A DNA stretch of 64,000 bases from Serratia symbiotica (Periphyllus acericola). Its GTDB lineage: Bacteria; Pseudomonadota; Gammaproteobacteria; Enterobacterales; Enterobacteriaceae. The DNA is taken from contig NZ_OZ026452.1 in the NCBI RefSeq assembly GCF_964019515.1, positions 1,833,959 to 1,897,958 on the forward strand, read 5' to 3'. The notes under the pieces were generated by a model. The model was not told the origin of the DNA. It ran no database searches and saw only the letters and a list, made by a program, of their open reading frames with translations. This document shows, piece after piece, positions 32,703 to 44,032 of the stretch. Position 1 is the stretch's first letter, and each line of letters opens with the position of its first letter. The position numbers and the translations under genes are program-made.

Positions 32703-33230
32703 CAGCGCTAGCGTTTTCAACTCGGCATATTCTTGCTGGGTCAGCGGCTGAACTTCCATCATCAGTGAACTGAAATGGGTGCTGATCGCCCGGATATACT
32801 GGCGGAAATAGTTCATGCCGACTTTGGCCTGATGCTCACTGGTGACCAACAGAAGGTGTTCAAAACCCAGCGCCTTGATGGCCAGGCATTCACGTTCTAT
32901 TTCTGCCGCGTCCAGCGTTTTGCGCTTCATGCGATTGCTCATAGAAAAGCCACAGTAAGTACAGTTGTTGGCGCACAGATTGGACAGATATAGCGGCACG
33001 TAGAAGCTGAATACATGGCCAAAGCGCTGTCGCGTCAACTGCTTCGCGCGCTGAGCCAACGGCTCAAGATAAGTGGCGGCGGGAGAAAGCAGCTCCATAA
33101 AGTTTTCGCGCGTCAGATTGTCTACGCTCAGAGCCTGCTCCTCCACGTCGCATGCAGTTTTGCTGTTGATACGTAGCGAAAGGTCGTACCAATTCAATTG
33201 TTGCCAGTGGTTACGGAAGTCATCGGCCAT
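32703..33230 (-). pseudogene. thiH: 2-iminoacetate synthase ThiH, 3' half deleted
   Basis: Radical SAM enzyme splitting tyrosine to dehydroglycine for the thiazole ring. About the first 175 of 377 residues remain, including the cluster motif LCANNCTYCGFSMSN. Homology ends at YAELKTLAL where the IS5 remnant begins. The remaining frame continues 14 codons into IS sequence. Its start overlaps the thiG stop at 33230. Confidence 0.93.
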
Positions 33231-34009
33231 TACGGTGTTTCCTCAGACTGGCTGAGAAATGCGGTCAGCGGGCTGGAAGCGACAGCGTGACGCTGGCTGC
33301 TACCTAGTCCGGCCTGACGTGCTAGTTCACGGGCGTCCAGCGCCAAACGAAACGCCAACGCCATTTGTACCGGATCGCGTGCTACAGCGATGGCAGTATT
33401 CACGATCAGCGCATCGGCCCCCAGCTCCATCGCTGCCAGCGCGTGGCTTGGTGCACCAATACCGGCATCAATGACGATAGGTACTCTAGCCTGTTCGATA
33501 ATGATCTCAATGAAGTCACGGGTGCGCAGGCCACGGTTAGAGCCGATAGGCGCGCCAAGTGGCATTACTGCCGCACAGCCTACTTCTTCCAACTGCTTGC
33601 ACAGCAACTGATCGACACTGGAGTAAGGCAGCACCACAAAGCCGTCTTTCACCAGGGTTTCTGCCGCTTTCAGTGTCTAGATCGCGTCTGGCAGCAGGTA
33701 TTTTACATCGGGATGGATCTCAAGTTTTACCCAGTGGGTGCCGAGCGCTTCACGCGCCAGCCGGGCGTCGAATACCGCTTCGTCTGCGGTTTTAGCACCG
33801 GAAGTATTGGGCAGCAGATGCACACCCAACTGCTGAAGCGGTGCCAATATGGTGTCATTACCGCCGCGCAGATCGACGCGTTTAATGGCTAGGGTCACCA
33901 ACTGTGATCCTGAGGCGCGCAGAGCTTACAGCATGAGCGCCGGGGTAGCGAACTTGCCTGTGCCGGTGAATAGGCCTGAGGTAAAGGTAGTTTCGGCGAT
34001 TTTCAGCAT
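33230..34009 (-). pseudogene. thiG: thiazole synthase ThiG, two nonsense codons
   Basis: ThiG forms the thiazole phosphate. The frame from ATG 34009 spans the normal 259 codons without a frameshift, but TAA (near 33930, in the FATPALML-ALRASG region) and TAG (33677-33679, after LLPDAI) interrupt it. [30 protein letters not shown] and [12 protein letters not shown] are well conserved. The light damage indicates recent loss. Confidence 0.92.
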
Positions 34010-34010
34010 G

Positions 34011-34211
34011 TCAGCCTCCAGCAATCGCTTGAAACAGAAGGATATCATCGCCGTCCTGTACCAGATGGTAAGGCTAGTCGGTGCATGGGATGATGGTTTG
34101 ATTGATCGCTAAAGCGCTACCCGGCTGGTAGCGTTCCAGTTGCTCAAGTAGGGCGGTAACACTGAGCGGCTGTGTCAGCTCCAGCGGCTGATCATTGAGT
34201 AAGATCTTCAT
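34011..34211 (-). pseudogene. thiS: sulfur carrier protein ThiS, one nonsense codon
   Basis: Ubiquitin-fold sulfur carrier for thiazole synthesis. ATG 34211 gives MKILLNDQPLELTQPLSVTA, a TAG after IIPCTD, then HLVQDGDDILLFQAIAGG with the required C-terminal Gly-Gly. It is 66 codons, normal length, with one stop. Confidence 0.88.
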
Positions 34212-34213
34212 AT

Positions 34214-34785
34214 CTAGCCTCTGCATATCGGGCAGTCACTGGCTTGGCTGAGCTGTAGAGTACTCCAGTTTTGCTGTTTATCGTCGAACAGGCGCAGCTT
34301 GCCGCTGAGCGCTGAAGGCACGCCTGCTAACGTTTGGATGGCTTCCAACGCCTGCAAGGTGCCGATCACTCCAACTACCGGGCCCCAAGTACGCCCACGG
34401 TGCGGCAGCTACGCTGTGGCTCGGTTTGTTCAGGGTATAAGCAGGTGTAACAGCTGCCCCTCTAGCCTTTGTGCCAGCGGAATGGATTTTACTAGTGGGT
34501 TCAGCGCTTGTAACTGACGTTGTGCCAGTACGGCTTTGCCTTTAACGGTGTCAGTACTGTTGTAGAGGATCTGGCGTTGCAGGTTAGTGACGTGCAGCTT
34601 GTCATTGTCGGCTAACAGCAGCGTACCAACGCCAGCAGCAGCTAGATACAATGATGCCGGGGAACCTAGCTCCCCTAGGCCGACGATCAGTACCGTCGCG
34701 CGTTTGAGCTTTTCCTGACCTTCTGGGCCGATGTCCTCCAGTAACAACTGGCGGCTGTAGCGTAGGAATTCTTGATCGTTAAGCA

Positions 34786-34786
<1 letters not shown>
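34214..34786 (-). pseudogene. thiF: ThiS adenylyltransferase ThiF, internal deletion
   Basis: E1-like enzyme that adenylates ThiS. ATG 34786 overlaps the thiE stop. YSRQLLLEDIGPEGQEKLK and the nucleotide motif VLIVGLGELGSPASLYLA are present. A stop follows LLHLLIP (34430), about 60-70 residues are missing, and the C-terminus (GPVVGVIGTLQALEAIQTLA, CPICRG) reads in another frame. The missing part includes the first CxxC of the zinc site. Confidence 0.88.
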
Positions 34787-37115
<2,329 letters not shown>

Positions 37116-37239
37116 AGCAATTTCCTTACAGTGTGTTGGGTTGGGAAAGTTGCTTGCCTGGAGTTCGTAAGGAGTAATGATGTTGGTCGGAGCGGCAGGA
37201 GCATTCCAAATCGGGAGAAATCCTGCATGTGGCTGTAGA

Positions 37240-37352
37240 TTACTCTTGTTGCCTTCGCGGGTACTAACCCGATCAGGTTCCGCGGATCCCGAACTAACGG
37301 TCTCAGCCCGGCCAATTTGTTGAATAAATCAGGCGCTAGGCACTCCGACAAG
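37240..37352 (-). promoter_or_regulatory. TPP riboswitch of thiC, carrying an IS-end insertion
   Basis: The minus strand shows the THI-box landmarks TCGGAGTGCC, GGCTGAGACCGTTAG, CGGGATCCGCGGAACCTGAT and GTACCCGCGAAGGCAACAAG, as in the E. coli thiC leader. About 20 bases reading CCTGATTTATTCAACAAATT (an IS5-type end) lie between GTGCCTAG and GGGCTGAGA, splitting the aptamer. The riboswitch normally shuts off thiCEFSGH when thiamine pyrophosphate is plentiful. All its target genes are pseudogenes here. Confidence 0.85.
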
Positions 37353-37500
37353 ATGCCCCATTATTAGGAGGGAGAATAAAAACTACAAGCTTATCCTCAG
37401 TATATTGCAAGGCATGAAATCTATCGGCATGCCCAAGCGTGGCACCGTGATGTGCAGAATAATGTACAATGGTGGGTAGATGATTAAGGGAGCCTCATAA

Positions 37501-38565
37501 ATGAATGAGTTGAAGAACGATCGTTACCTGCGTGCGCTGTTGTGTCAGCCGGTCGATGTGACCCCCGTATGGATGATGCGCCAGGCTGGTCGTTATTTGC
37601 CAGAGTACAAGGCGACCCGCGCCAAGGCCGGTGATTTTATGTCACTTTGCAAGAACGCGGAGTTGGCCTGTGAGGTAACGCTGCAACCGCTACGCCGTTA
37701 TGCGCTGGATGCCGCAATTCTATTCTCCGATATTCTCACCATTCCCGATGCCATGGGGCTTGGGCTGTATTTCGAAACCGGCGAAGGTCCGCGCTTTTCT
37801 TCCACGATTGCCAGCCGCGCCGATGTAGACAAATTGCCGCTATTCGATCCGGAAGTGGAATTAGGGTACGTGATGAATGCCGTGCGTACCATCCGCCGTG
37901 AACTGAAGGGCGAAGTGCCATTGATCGGCTTTTCCGGTAGCCCGTGGACGCTGGCGACTTACATGGTAGAAGGCGGTAGCAGCAAGGCGTTTACCAAGCT
38001 GAAGAAGATGATGTACGCCGAACCAGCCACGTTACACCTACTGCTCGATAAGCTGGCGGACAGCGTGATCCTGTATCTCAACGCCCAGATCAAGGCTGGT
38101 GCGCAGTCGGTGATGGTGTTTGACACTTGGGGCGGCGTATTGACTGGCCGTGATTACCGTGAGTTCTCACTGCACTATATGCACAAGATCGTCGACGGCC
38201 TGCTGCGTGAAAACGATGGCCGCCGAGTGCCTGTCACATTGTTCACCAAGGGTGGCGGCCAGTGGCTGGAAGCAATGGCATCCAGCGGTTGCGATGCGTT
38301 GGGCTTGGACTGGGCCACAGATATTGCCGATGCGCGCCGCTGCGTGGGCGATAAAGTGGCGCTACAAGGCAATATGGACCCATCGATGCTCTATGCCACG
38401 CCGGAACGCATCGGCCAAGAAGTGGAAACCATTTTAGCTGGCTTCGGCCATGGTGAAGGCCATGTGTTCAACTTGGGCCACGGCATTCATCAGGACGTGC
38501 CGCCGACCAACGCTGGCGCGTTCGTTGAGGCGGTTCATGCTCAGTCGGCGAAATACCATTGTTAA
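37501..38565 (+). CDS. hemE: uroporphyrinogen decarboxylase
   Basis: Decarboxylates uroporphyrinogen III to coproporphyrinogen III in heme synthesis; 354 residues, as in E. coli. The signature [20 protein letters not shown] is intact, as are [37 protein letters not shown] and [26 protein letters not shown] at 37488-37493 is the ribosome binding site. It is followed 9 bases later by the nfi remnant, an arrangement known from E. coli. Confidence 0.98.
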   Translation: MNELKNDRYLRALLCQPVDVTPVWMMRQAGRYLPEYKATRAKAGDFMSLCKNAELACEVTLQPLRRYALDAAILFSDILTIPDAMGLGLYFETGEGPRFSSTIASRADVDKLPLFDPEVELGYVMNAVRTIRRELKGEVPLIGFSGSPWTLATYMVEGGSSKAFTKLKKMMYAEPATLHLLLDKLADSVILYLNAQIKAGAQSVMVFDTWGGVLTGRDYREFSLHYMHKIVDGLLRENDGRRVPVTLFTKGGGQWLEAMASSGCDALGLDWATDIADARRCVGDKVALQGNMDPSMLYATPERIGQEVETILAGFGHGEGHVFNLGHGIHQDVPPTNAGAFVEAVHAQSAKYHC

Positions 38566-38574
38566 GGATTGGAC

Positions 38575-39220
38575 GTGATAGATACCAAAGCACTACGTGC
38601 TGAGCAGCGATGGCGCGCCGCTGAAATCATTCGCTACGATAACTTTTGGTTGATCCGCCAGCGCTTATCGCTGGTGCAGATGTGGGCTTTCAGCGGGAAA
38701 GAGCAGTAACACGCGCAGCTATTGCTATTCTGCGCTATCCGTCGCTGGAACTGGTGGAATATCAGGTCGTCCGCATTGCCACTACCATGCCCTATATTCC
38801 TGGTTTCTTGTCGTTTCGCGAATCCCCCGCGTTACTAGCCGCTTGGCAGCAACTGCGGCAAAAACCCGATCGGATCTTCGTCGATGGGCACGGCATCTCG
38901 CACCCGCGCCGTCTGGGGGTGGCCAGCCATTTCGGCCTGCTGCTCGATGTGCCAACCATAGGCGTGGCCAAAAAGCGGCGGTGCGGCGAGTTTTCCCCGC
39001 TGGAAGACAAGAGGGAACAGTTGGGGTGGGTATGGCGCGTTGCAATCCGCTTTTTATCGCCACTGGTCACCGCATCAGCGTTGACAGCGCATTGTCTTGG
39101 GTGCAACGCTGCATGGCGGGCTACCGCATACTGGAACCCACGCGCTGGGCCGATGCCATCGCTTCTCGTCGCCCAGCCTTCCAGCACTGGCTAAAGCAGC
39201 ATCTAGAGATGTTGCAATGA
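38575..39220 (+). pseudogene. nfi: endonuclease V, frameshifted
   Basis: Endonuclease V nicks DNA next to deaminated bases (hypoxanthine). GTG 38575 reads a short degraded N-terminus. The next frame gives [20 protein letters not shown] (catalytic Asp region), [20 protein letters not shown] and [20 protein letters not shown]. The tail [11 protein letters not shown] and [20 protein letters not shown] are in a third frame to 39220. At least two frameshifts. Confidence 0.9.
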
Positions 39221-39268
39221 GCGATTTCGGGTACACTGCGGGGCAATTAACGCGTAAGAGAGTAAATA

Positions 39269-39856
39269 ATGCTACGTAACCCGATTCATCTACGTCTGGA
39301 AAGGTTGGAAAACTGGCAACATTTGACCTTTATGGCGAGTTTATGTGAGCGTATGTATCCAAATTACCAGATGTTCTGTCAGCAAACCGCGTTCAGCGAT
39401 CCGGCAATTTACCGCCGCATTCTGGATTTGGTCTGGGAGACGTTGGTTGTCAAGGATGCCAAGGTCAACTTTGATAGTCAGCTAGAGAAGTTGGAACAGG
39501 CGATACCCTCCGCAGAAGATTACGATATTTATGGTGTTTACCCAGCGATCGACGCTTGTATCGCATTAGGGGAATTGATCCATTCACGTCTCAGCGGGGA
39601 AACGCTGGAGCACGCCATCACCATCAGCGAAACGTCAATTCGTACCGTGGCGATGCTAGAAATGACGCAGGCCGGTAGAGAAATGACAGACGATGAGTTA
39701 AAAGTTTTGCCTGCGATAGCGGAAGAATGGGACATCCAATGGGAAGCTTTTCGTCTGTTGGCCGATTGTGAAGAGCGTAATTTGTATATGATCAAAGGGT
39801 TGCGATATGACCTCCGAGAAGCCGCAATAAGCAATATTGGGGTGAATTTGGCGTAA
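39269..39856 (+). CDS. yjaG: DUF416 family protein YjaG
   Basis: Conserved protein of unknown function, 195 residues (E. coli 196). LRLERLENWQHLTFMASLCE, MYPNYQMFCQQTAF and YDIYGVYPAIDACIALGELI match the family. It lies between nfi and hupA, the E. coli order. Intact. Confidence 0.95.
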   Translation: MLRNPIHLRLERLENWQHLTFMASLCERMYPNYQMFCQQTAFSDPAIYRRILDLVWETLVVKDAKVNFDSQLEKLEQAIPSAEDYDIYGVYPAIDACIALGELIHSRLSGETLEHAITISETSIRTVAMLEMTQAGREMTDDELKVLPAIAEEWDIQWEAFRLLADCEERNLYMIKGLRYDLREAAISNIGVNLA

Positions 39857-40051
39857 TAAGGCAAAAAAACGTGATTTAACGTCTGATTTGTCATGTTTTA
39901 AAGCTTCACATCCCCACCCAGTCTGGTCTACATTTGGAAGGGGCATTGAAAAAAGTGGCCATCGGTGCGTGTATGCAGGAAAGTACTGTCAATCAGCATA
40001 TCCGTCGCACTCGGTGCTTTGCAAACGATAAATACACTGTAAGGATAACTT

Positions 40052-40324
40052 ATGAACAAGACTCAACTGATTGATGTAATCGCGGATAAGGCTGACCTTT
40101 CCAAGGCACAAGCTAAGCTGGCTCTGGAATCCACTTTGGTTGCTATTACTGAATCTCTGAAAGAAGGTGATGCAGTACAATTGGTTGGTTTCGGAACTTT
40201 CAAAGTAAACCATCGTAGCGAGCGCACTGGTCGCAACCCACAAACTGGGAAAGAAATTAAAATCGCTGCTGCCAACATGCCTGCGTTCGTTTCTGGCAAG
40301 GCACTAAAAGACGCAGTGAAGTAG
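40052..40324 (+). CDS. hupA: DNA-binding protein HU alpha
   Basis: Nucleoid protein HU alpha, 90 residues, E. coli length. [40 protein letters not shown] and [20 protein letters not shown] are essentially the E. coli sequence. AAGGA at 40041-40045 is the ribosome binding site. The 195 bases upstream hold no gene and must contain its promoter. Confidence 0.98.
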   Translation: MNKTQLIDVIADKADLSKAQAKLALESTLVAITESLKEGDAVQLVGFGTFKVNHRSERTGRNPQTGKEIKIAAANMPAFVSGKALKDAVK

Positions 40325-40343
40325 TTTGGTGAAAAGATTTAAC

Positions 40344-40369
40344 AGAGGGGCAACATTGCCCCCTTTTGT
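40344..40369 (+). terminator. rho-independent terminator after hupA
   Basis: GGGGCAA-CAT-TGCCCC stem followed by CCTTTTGTTT, 20 bases after the hupA stop. Confidence 0.8.
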
Positions 40370-40380
40370 TTATTCGCCAG

Positions 40381-40607
40381 ATGCTCGTGGCTGCAGGCAT
40401 CGCTGTCTGCCCGAGTGCCTGCAACTTCCATCCCTATATCCCCCGCTTTACTGCCAGCGGCTTGGTGGCCGATCAGGGGGTCATTCGCCTGTGGCGTAAA
40501 AAAGATGACGAGCAGCATAGCGCACAGGTGTTGCTAAGCGTCTACAGCCCCTACCGCAGGGCTGGTACTGTCACCAGGCTTGTATGAATACAAAACGGCG
40601 TACTGCG
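40381..40607 (+). pseudogene. yjaH: DUF1481 lipoprotein YjaH, N-terminal fragment
   Basis: In E. coli yjaH follows hupA. Here MLVAAGIAVCPSAC is a degraded lipoprotein signal, then [37 protein letters not shown], which matches YjaH (FSASGYIADQGAVRIW). A frameshift at the TGA near 40585 moves to YEYK. The gene then ends abruptly at about 40600, where cra sequence begins. Confidence 0.75.
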
Positions 40608-41310
40608 CCAAATCAAACGAAGATCAGGCGATCAACGAAATGCGTTGCATCGAACATCTGCTGCAACGCCAAATGGATGCGCTCATAGTCTCCACTGCCT
40701 TGCAGCCGGAGCACCCGTTCTATCAACGCTGGGCCAATGGCTCGTTACCGATCATCGCCTTGGATCGTGCGTTTGATCCTCAATATTTCATTAGCGTAGT
40801 GGGAGCCGATCAGGGAGACGCCTATGCGCTGGCGCAGGAACTGCGCACTTTTATACCTGGGAGCGCTACCTGAGCTTTCTGTCAGCTTCCTAATGTGAAC
40901 AGGGGGTCAGTGAGGCTTGGAAGGGTGATCCGCGCCACGTCGATTATCTCTATGCCAGCAGTTATGAACGTGAGGCTGCTGGTGCGCTGTTTGCCGAATG
41001 GCTCAAAACGCATCCAATGCAGCAGGCGTTGTTCACCACTTCGTTCTCTTTATTACAAGGGGTCATGGACGTCACGCTGAAGCAATATGGCCGTTTGCCG
41101 ACCGATTTGGCGATCGCCACCTTCGGCGATTATGAACTGCTGGACTTTTTGCAGTGCCCGGTGCTTGCGGTAGCATAGCGTCACCACTATGTGGCTGAGC
41201 GGGTGCTAGAGTTGGTGTTGGCCAGCTTTGATGAACCGCAAAAAACCAAGCCAGGTTTAACCCTTATCCGCCACAGCCTATTCCACCGTGGTAGCCTCAT
41301 CCGCAAATAA
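40608..41310 (+). pseudogene. cra: catabolite repressor/activator Cra, N-terminus missing
   Basis: LacI-family regulator of carbon flow. Starts abruptly at [20 protein letters not shown], so the helix-turn-helix is absent. It frameshifts near 40870 (after LAQELRTF) and continues [58 protein letters not shown] at 41176-41178 replaces Gln, and homology runs to 41310. Cra is not normally next to hupA, so a rearrangement or deletion joined yjaH to cra. Confidence 0.85.
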
Positions 41311-41874
41311 TCCATATAAACAGAAATTCATGGCCACCCTGATTGTTTAAACATATTCTCGCCAAACAATTGCTATACAGTAGGCTTATCGCATCATCGT
41401 GACATCGTCTGCTTAACAGCGCAGATGCTCCATAAAATCGCTACATAAAACGGGTAACTGGATGCTGAAGTAAGTAGGCGGTGTCCGGCAATGGCACGTG
41501 AGCGTCGCTAGCGGTCATTGGAAACTGGCCGTGAGGTGTCGATGGTCAAACTCAACGGATCGTCACCGAAGGCATCTTCAAATGGCCCCAGCCCTTCGGG
41601 GCTGCGACGCCACCACAGTCAATGACTGGACACAGCCTAGCCGATTCGATGCGCTTGCGTAATAGGAATTGGCCGCGTAGTCAAATGGCACACAGGAAGC
41701 GGATCACGGTATTTGCCATTATTGATTGCGTTTGGTTGTTGATCTCATTTTTTTGTGTTTACTTGCAGTGTATCTAACTAATCTATTGATTTAAAATGAT
41801 TCAATATCTTAATTTTGGTGATTTATTGTTCTTGTCGCCATTGCCTCCGAGTAAAATGTGGCGCGCAGGAGATA
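41311..41874. other. gap of about 560 bases without a recognisable gene
   Basis: The first half is GC-rich and may be decayed coding sequence. The second half (41710-41860) is AT-rich. I found no convincing ORF, RNA or IS end before the IS630 copy at 41875. Confidence 0.5.
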
Positions 41875-42941
41875 AATACCTGCGCCAAATAGTAGATCAC
41901 TGTAAGGAACTCAATCCGGTTTGAGCGATCTGATCAATCGCCAAACATCACAACCCCTCACAACCGGACTGAGTAATGCCGAACATAGCACCCATACCCC
42001 GACATGAACGACGTCAGATACAAAAAATTATCCAGAAAACACCAGATAAAAATTATGCCAGACGCCTTATCGCCATGTTGATGTTACACCGTGGCTACAC
42101 GCTGAATTACCTAGGTAAAACCTTATGTGCCGCTGTCGGACGATGGGTTAATTTGTTCACATTGGGCGGCTATGAAGGATTGGCAAGCCTTTCACCTGGA
42201 CGCCCCCGAAAATGGCCCACGGAGGCGATGTTGAAGATGCTTGATTTGCTCGTTCAGCGTTCTCCATAGGACTTTGGCTATCTGCGCTCTCGGTGGAATA
42301 CTGAGATGTTAACGATTGAAATTAATAAATTATTTAACTCAACGTTACATCCTGGCTCACTTCGGCGCTGGTTGCCGAGAGCCGGTATTGTGTGGCGTAG
42401 AGCGGCTGCAACATCCCGTCTTTTACGAAGATGAGGTAGACATCGATATGAACCCTAAAATAGGTGCTGACTGGCAGAAAAAGGGTCAACAAAAACGCAT
42501 CACGACACCGGGACAGAATGAAAAGCATTACCTCGCGGGTGCCCTTTATGCAGGAACCGGAAGAGTTGATTATGTCAGTGGAAACCATAAAAACTCGGGT
42601 TTATTCATTAGCCTGTTACGCAAGCTGAGAAGCACATACCGAAGTGCCAAAACCATTACGCTGATTGTCGATAATTACATCATTCATAAGAGTAAAGAAA
42701 CGTTGAGCTGGTTGCGGCGCAACCCGAATTTTATTGTCATTTATCAGCCAGTTTACTCTCCATGGGTAAACAGGATAGAGCTCCTATGGTTGGCTTTATA
42801 TGAGACAGTCACACGCAATCACCGTTGCCGGACGAGATGGCAATTGCTAAAAAATATGGGTCATTTTATGAAAGCCGCCTCACCGTTACCAGGCAATAAA
42901 CCTGGCTTAACGAAAGTGGAGCGGTATTAGGCGCAGGTATT
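41875..42941 (+). mobile_element. IS630-family element, transposase broken
   Basis: Inverted ends AATACCTGCGCC (41875) and GGCGCAGGTATT (42930-42941) are flanked by TA on both sides, the target rule of IS630. The transposase starts at ATG 41976 (HERRQIQKIIQKTPDKNYAR). It meets a TAG at the RSPQDF site and then a frameshift. It resumes with the DDE parts: FYEDEVDIDMNPKIGADW, TLIVDNYIIHKSKE and YSPWVNRIELLWLALYETV to a stop near 42930. All three acidic regions are visible but not in one frame. Confidence 0.88.
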
Positions 42942-42942
42942 T

Positions 42943-43224
42943 AGTTTTGACTAAAATCCCGGCCAAGATACCGAACCCGGTCAGCCAGTCGCCAACAATC
43001 ACCAAATTGCCATTCTCCCGAACCCAATCGGCACCCAGTCCGGGCGGTGTTGGCTAGCCTCACAGAGGGCTTCCCAGGTGGCCTCATCGGTGACGGGGGT
43101 GATCCACAGTCAATCGGGCCAGAGTGTGAGCTGCAACGGCGCACCGAGTCCAAAACCCAGCTCGGCCAGCGTAGCGCCTGCAATCGTGAGCTCCGGGATC
43201 GGTTCAGGAGTAAAGGTGATGTTA
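42943..43224 (-). pseudogene. small conserved gene following symE, broken
   Basis: Minus frame downstream of symE reads HNITFTPEPIPELTIAGATL, GFGLGAPLQLTLWPD, a TGA, then LWITPVTDEATWEALCEAS. A one-base frameshift follows, then WVRENGNLVIVGDWLTGFGI, running into the IS630 right end. I recall similar small proteins next to SymE-like toxins in enterics, but the function is unknown. The start codon is not obvious (the symE stop region lacks ATG). Confidence 0.55.
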
Positions 43225-43446
43225 TGCGGCGTCCTCCGGGGTTGGCTCGATGCGGATAATCAGCTTCCCCGGTTCAGTGAGCACCTCGATCTTCTGCCCG
43301 GTGGTAAAACCGAGTGGCTCCAACCAACGCCCCTTGAGGGTCAGTTGTGGCGTCGGGTTCGGCTTGCCGCAGTTGGTACGGTAACCAACCACGCTTTTAC
43401 GCGCTTGGGTTGTGGCGGATTGTGACGCAGAATCTGCTCTAGCCAT
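43222..43446 (-). CDS. SymE-like toxin family protein
   Basis: 74 residues from ATG 43446. PTPQLTLKGRWLEPLGFTTG, QKIEVLTEPGKLIIRIEP matches the AbrB-like core of SymE ([21 protein letters not shown]). In E. coli SymE is an SOS-induced RNA-cleaving toxin controlled by antisense SymR. No obvious LexA box or antisense promoter was identified here. The frame is intact, which is notable in this decayed block, although its neighbour is broken. Confidence 0.75.
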   Translation of the reverse strand: MARADSASQSATTQARKSVVGYRTNCGKPNPTPQLTLKGRWLEPLGFTTGQKIEVLTEPGKLIIRIEPTPEDAA

Positions 43447-43517
43447 GGTAGCTACTCCTATTAGTTGCGGTGGTTAGCGGGTTGTCGGTGTTCCAGCACC
43501 TTCAGCCCGAGTACTGG

Positions 43518-43883
43518 TTAACTCTCTTCTTTAGTCGCTCCTTGCGTAACAGGACTCACGGCACCCGTAACCTGGTTCTTGATGATCATCGCGTCCAGCA
43601 ACTCCCGGATCACATCCTGCTCATGCTGTGGCATCCGTGAAATCGTCTCGAACTGGTAACGTAGCTGTCCAACTGGGCTGCGTTCCTGTTCATCAAAAAC
43701 CAACATGTCTGCACTGACACCGAGCGCAATCGCCAGCCTGCGTATTACATCTAAGGTAGGTTCTGAGTTGCCGCCTTCATAGCGCCGGATCTGTAAAACC
43801 GCTACGCCAGTCATATTAGCAAGAGTCTGCTGCGTGAGTCCACGCGCCTTGCGCGAGGTGGTAAGCCGCTCAGGGAACTGCAT
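43518..43883 (-). CDS. XRE-family helix-turn-helix regulator
   Basis: 121 residues, intact. The N-terminal 60 residues form a HTH_3 domain: RLTTSRKARGLTQQTLANMT, VAVLQIRRYEGGNSEPTLDV and IRRLAIALGVSADMLVF. The C-terminal half is polar and probably mediates dimerisation. It is divergent from the large primase-like gene, 150 bases away, so it plausibly controls the element. The shared gap (43884-44032) is AT-rich and would hold both promoters. Confidence 0.85.
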   Translation of the reverse strand: MQFPERLTTSRKARGLTQQTLANMTGVAVLQIRRYEGGNSEPTLDVIRRLAIALGVSADMLVFDEQERSPVGQLRYQFETISRMPQHEQDVIRELLDAMIIKNQVTGAVSPVTQGATKEES

Positions 43884-44032
43884 ATTAAGAAACCAGGTTG
43901 TTGAACCAGGTTGTTGAACTTGATATCACTATACGTCCCCCTTTAGAATGGCTTGTTTTTAGATATCATATAAGATCAGGTACTTTTAAAATATTAATAT
44001 GGCATCTTGACAGGTTTTGGAGGAGCAGCAGA

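Noticed and set aside
38792-39187. 131-codon minus-strand frame in the nfi region
   Set aside because: Shadow of the frameshifted nfi pseudogene on the plus strand.
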